From positions 124,001 through 188,000 of the forward strand of contig JADJVS010000012.1 of NCBI GenBank assembly GCA_016710465.1: a stretch of 64,000 nucleotides of DNA. The letters run 5' to 3'. How positions within the stretch are numbered: the stretch's first letter is position 1; the number at the start of each line of letters is the position of its first letter. Below, in pieces: positions 62,853 to 64,000 of the stretch. This DNA comes from Sulfuritalea sp. GTDB lineage: Bacteria; Pseudomonadota; Gammaproteobacteria; Burkholderiales; Rhodocyclaceae. The notes under the pieces are model-generated. The model did no database searches. It was not told the origin of the DNA and saw only the letters and a program-made list of their open reading frames with translations. A program made the translations under genes and the position numbers.

Positions 62853-64000
62853 TCATGGCCGCCCGGGTGCCGGCCTACCCCTGTCGGCCGGTTGGTAGAA
62901 GGCTTCCCTGGCCTCGGGCAGGTTTGCGCGGAACTGACGGAAGTCGCCGTCCAGGCTGCTGTCGGTAAGCACCGTGGGGCGCAGGAAAATCACCAGTTCG
63001 GTCTTTCTGCTGCGATTGTCGGTGTATTTCAGTAGATCGCCCACCACGGGCACGTTACCGATGCCCGGCAAACCATCGGTCTTGCGATCACGGGTATCCT
63101 GGATGAGGCCGCCGAGAACCGCTATGTCGCCGGACTGCACCCGCAGGATGGACTCCATCTCGCGGCTCTGGACCACCGGAATGCGATTGACGACGCCGGC
63201 ATTCGCCAGATCGGGATTTGGATCCGTGGCAAAAGAAGTGATGCGGCTGATCGTGGGCCGCAGATTGAGAATGACTTCGCCATGACCGCTGATTTGCGGG
63301 GTGACCGACATCAGGAATCCGACCGGGACCGTGTTTACATTGCTCGTGTAGGTTGCCGGGGTGGCAGCGGAGGTGGCGGTAGCGGCGGTTCCCGGGGTAA
63401 CCGTGATGGTGAAATACACCTCGTTGTCGACGACCTTGAGCAGGCTGGTCTGGCTATTAAGTACCGATACCTTGGGACTCGACAATACGCGCAGGGTGCC
63501 GAAAGACTCAAGCAGCCGCAGCGCCGTGGTCATGCTGTATTCCCAACTGGTCTTGTTCCAGGCCAGTCTGACAATGCTGCTGAGCACACCTCCGGTCAGT
63601 TGGCCGGTGGACGGACCCGCCGGCGCAAAACTGATCCCCGTTCCAGTCCCCGATCCCACCGTTCGCAGAAGTGACCAGTCGATACCCTGCTGAAAGCGGT
63701 CGGAGAGATCCACCTCGACAATCGTCGCCTCGATCAATACCTGACGCCGGGCATTCCCCATGATGCCATCGAGAAACTCGCGGACTTTTTCGTGCTGCCG
63801 CTGGGTGGCGCGAACATTGATTATGCCGTTTTCGGGATTGGCGATCACCGATCCGGTTTCCCGATAGCTGCGCGGCCCAACTGCCGCCTGGCCGCTTGTC
63901 GCGGGCGCGGCGACAGATGCTACGGGCGGTGGCGTCGGCGCCGTGGATGCCGCTGGCGGCGATGCGGTGGGCGTCGCAGCGCCCGCCGTCGCACCGCCCC
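62853..64000 (-). CDS. mshL: Secretin of MSHA/type IV-like pilus (MshL/PilQ), N-terminus outside window
   Basis: Frame open from the right edge to 62853 (382 codons seen). The secretin N-domain end VIANPENGIINVRATQRQHE is followed by the core with GDIAVLGGLIQDTRDR, LPGIGNVPVVGDLLKY and ELVIFLRPTVL, the signature of the outer-membrane secretin channel. Upstream of it is an Ala/Pro/Thr-rich linker. The stop is adjacent to the TPR gene start. The start codon and signal peptide lie beyond 64000. Confidence 0.9.
   Translation of the reverse strand, partial: GGATAGAATPTASPPAASTAPTPPPVASVAAPATSGQAAVGPRSYRETGSVIANPENGIINVRATQRQHEKVREFLDGIMGNARRQVLIEATIVEVDLSDRFQQGIDWSLLRTVGSGTGTGISFAPAGPSTGQLTGGVLSSIVRLAWNKTSWEYSMTTALRLLESFGTLRVLSSPKVSVLNSQTSLLKVVDNEVYFTITVTPGTAATATSAATPATYTSNVNTVPVGFLMSVTPQISGHGEVILNLRPTISRITSFATDPNPDLANAGVVNRIPVVQSREMESILRVQSGDIAVLGGLIQDTRDRKTDGLPGIGNVPVVGDLLKYTDNRSRKTELVIFLRPTVLTDSSLDGDFRQFRANLPEAREAFYQPADRGRPAPGRP

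Overview
The window is about 64 kb of GC-rich chromosome with short intergenic gaps and many ATGA/GTGA/TGATG stop-start overlaps. It looks like a betaproteobacterium capable of autotrophic growth: form II RuBisCO (cbbM) with its activase genes cbbQ/cbbO and regulator cbbR, a full Calvin-cycle operon, a lipoyl-domain-fused LpdA in a pyruvate dehydrogenase cluster, and a BPH-type proteasome homologue. A Rhodocyclales/Nitrosomonadales-type (for example Sulfuritalea-like) organism is my best guess, but no rRNA gene is present to confirm it.

Layout. (1) 1-10 kb: a partial cell-wall-sugar kinase (amgK) diverges from lptD-surA-pdxA-glutamine amidotransferase-rsmA-flavoprotein, followed by an LpxR-type lipid A deacylase. 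This is an envelope/outer-membrane biogenesis block. (2) 10-16.8 kb: Crp-like regulator with a DUF2892 membrane protein, exonuclease III, a small Cys-rich protein with a PilZ protein, oligopeptidase A, a DUF2189 membrane protein, purC and psiE. (3) 16.8-33 kb: the carbon-fixation region. The minus-strand operon fbp-prk-tkt-gap-pgk-pyk-fba is separated by a DUF2147 gene from cbbM-cbbQ-cbbO, with cbbY upstream and cbbR divergent. Three promoters (fbp, cbbM, cbbY/cbbR) carry the same 36-bp two-box sequence, which I read as the CbbR operator. (4) 33-41 kb: GAF/MshEN-like protein, redoxin, rsmE, a double-domain polyphosphate kinase 2 (PAP), argA, a 268-bp MITE, yggX, phoU and rpiA. (5) 41-48 kb: aceE-aceF-BPH-lpdA, with a perfect palindrome upstream of aceE. 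(6) 48-51 kb: bioB-bioC plus a 49-aa protein, diverging from comF. (7) 51-64 kb: a minus-strand MSHA/type IV-like pseudopilus cluster running secretin, TPR protein, ATPase, inner-membrane protein, I/J/K-like assembly proteins, prepilin-like proteins, an embedded two-component pair and another prepilin. Its secretin gene runs off the right edge.

Repeats are a main point of interest. A roughly 20-nt element (core AGTCGGCGCTGGCGATACGG) occurs at least ten times, in gaps and inside genes; in five proteins it reads as VGAGDTA-like. A roughly 100-nt composite hairpin element occurs three times and extends PdxA and BioC in frame. The MITE has perfect 23-bp terminal inverted repeats. I saw no tRNA or rRNA gene, CRISPR array, intact transposase or prophage.
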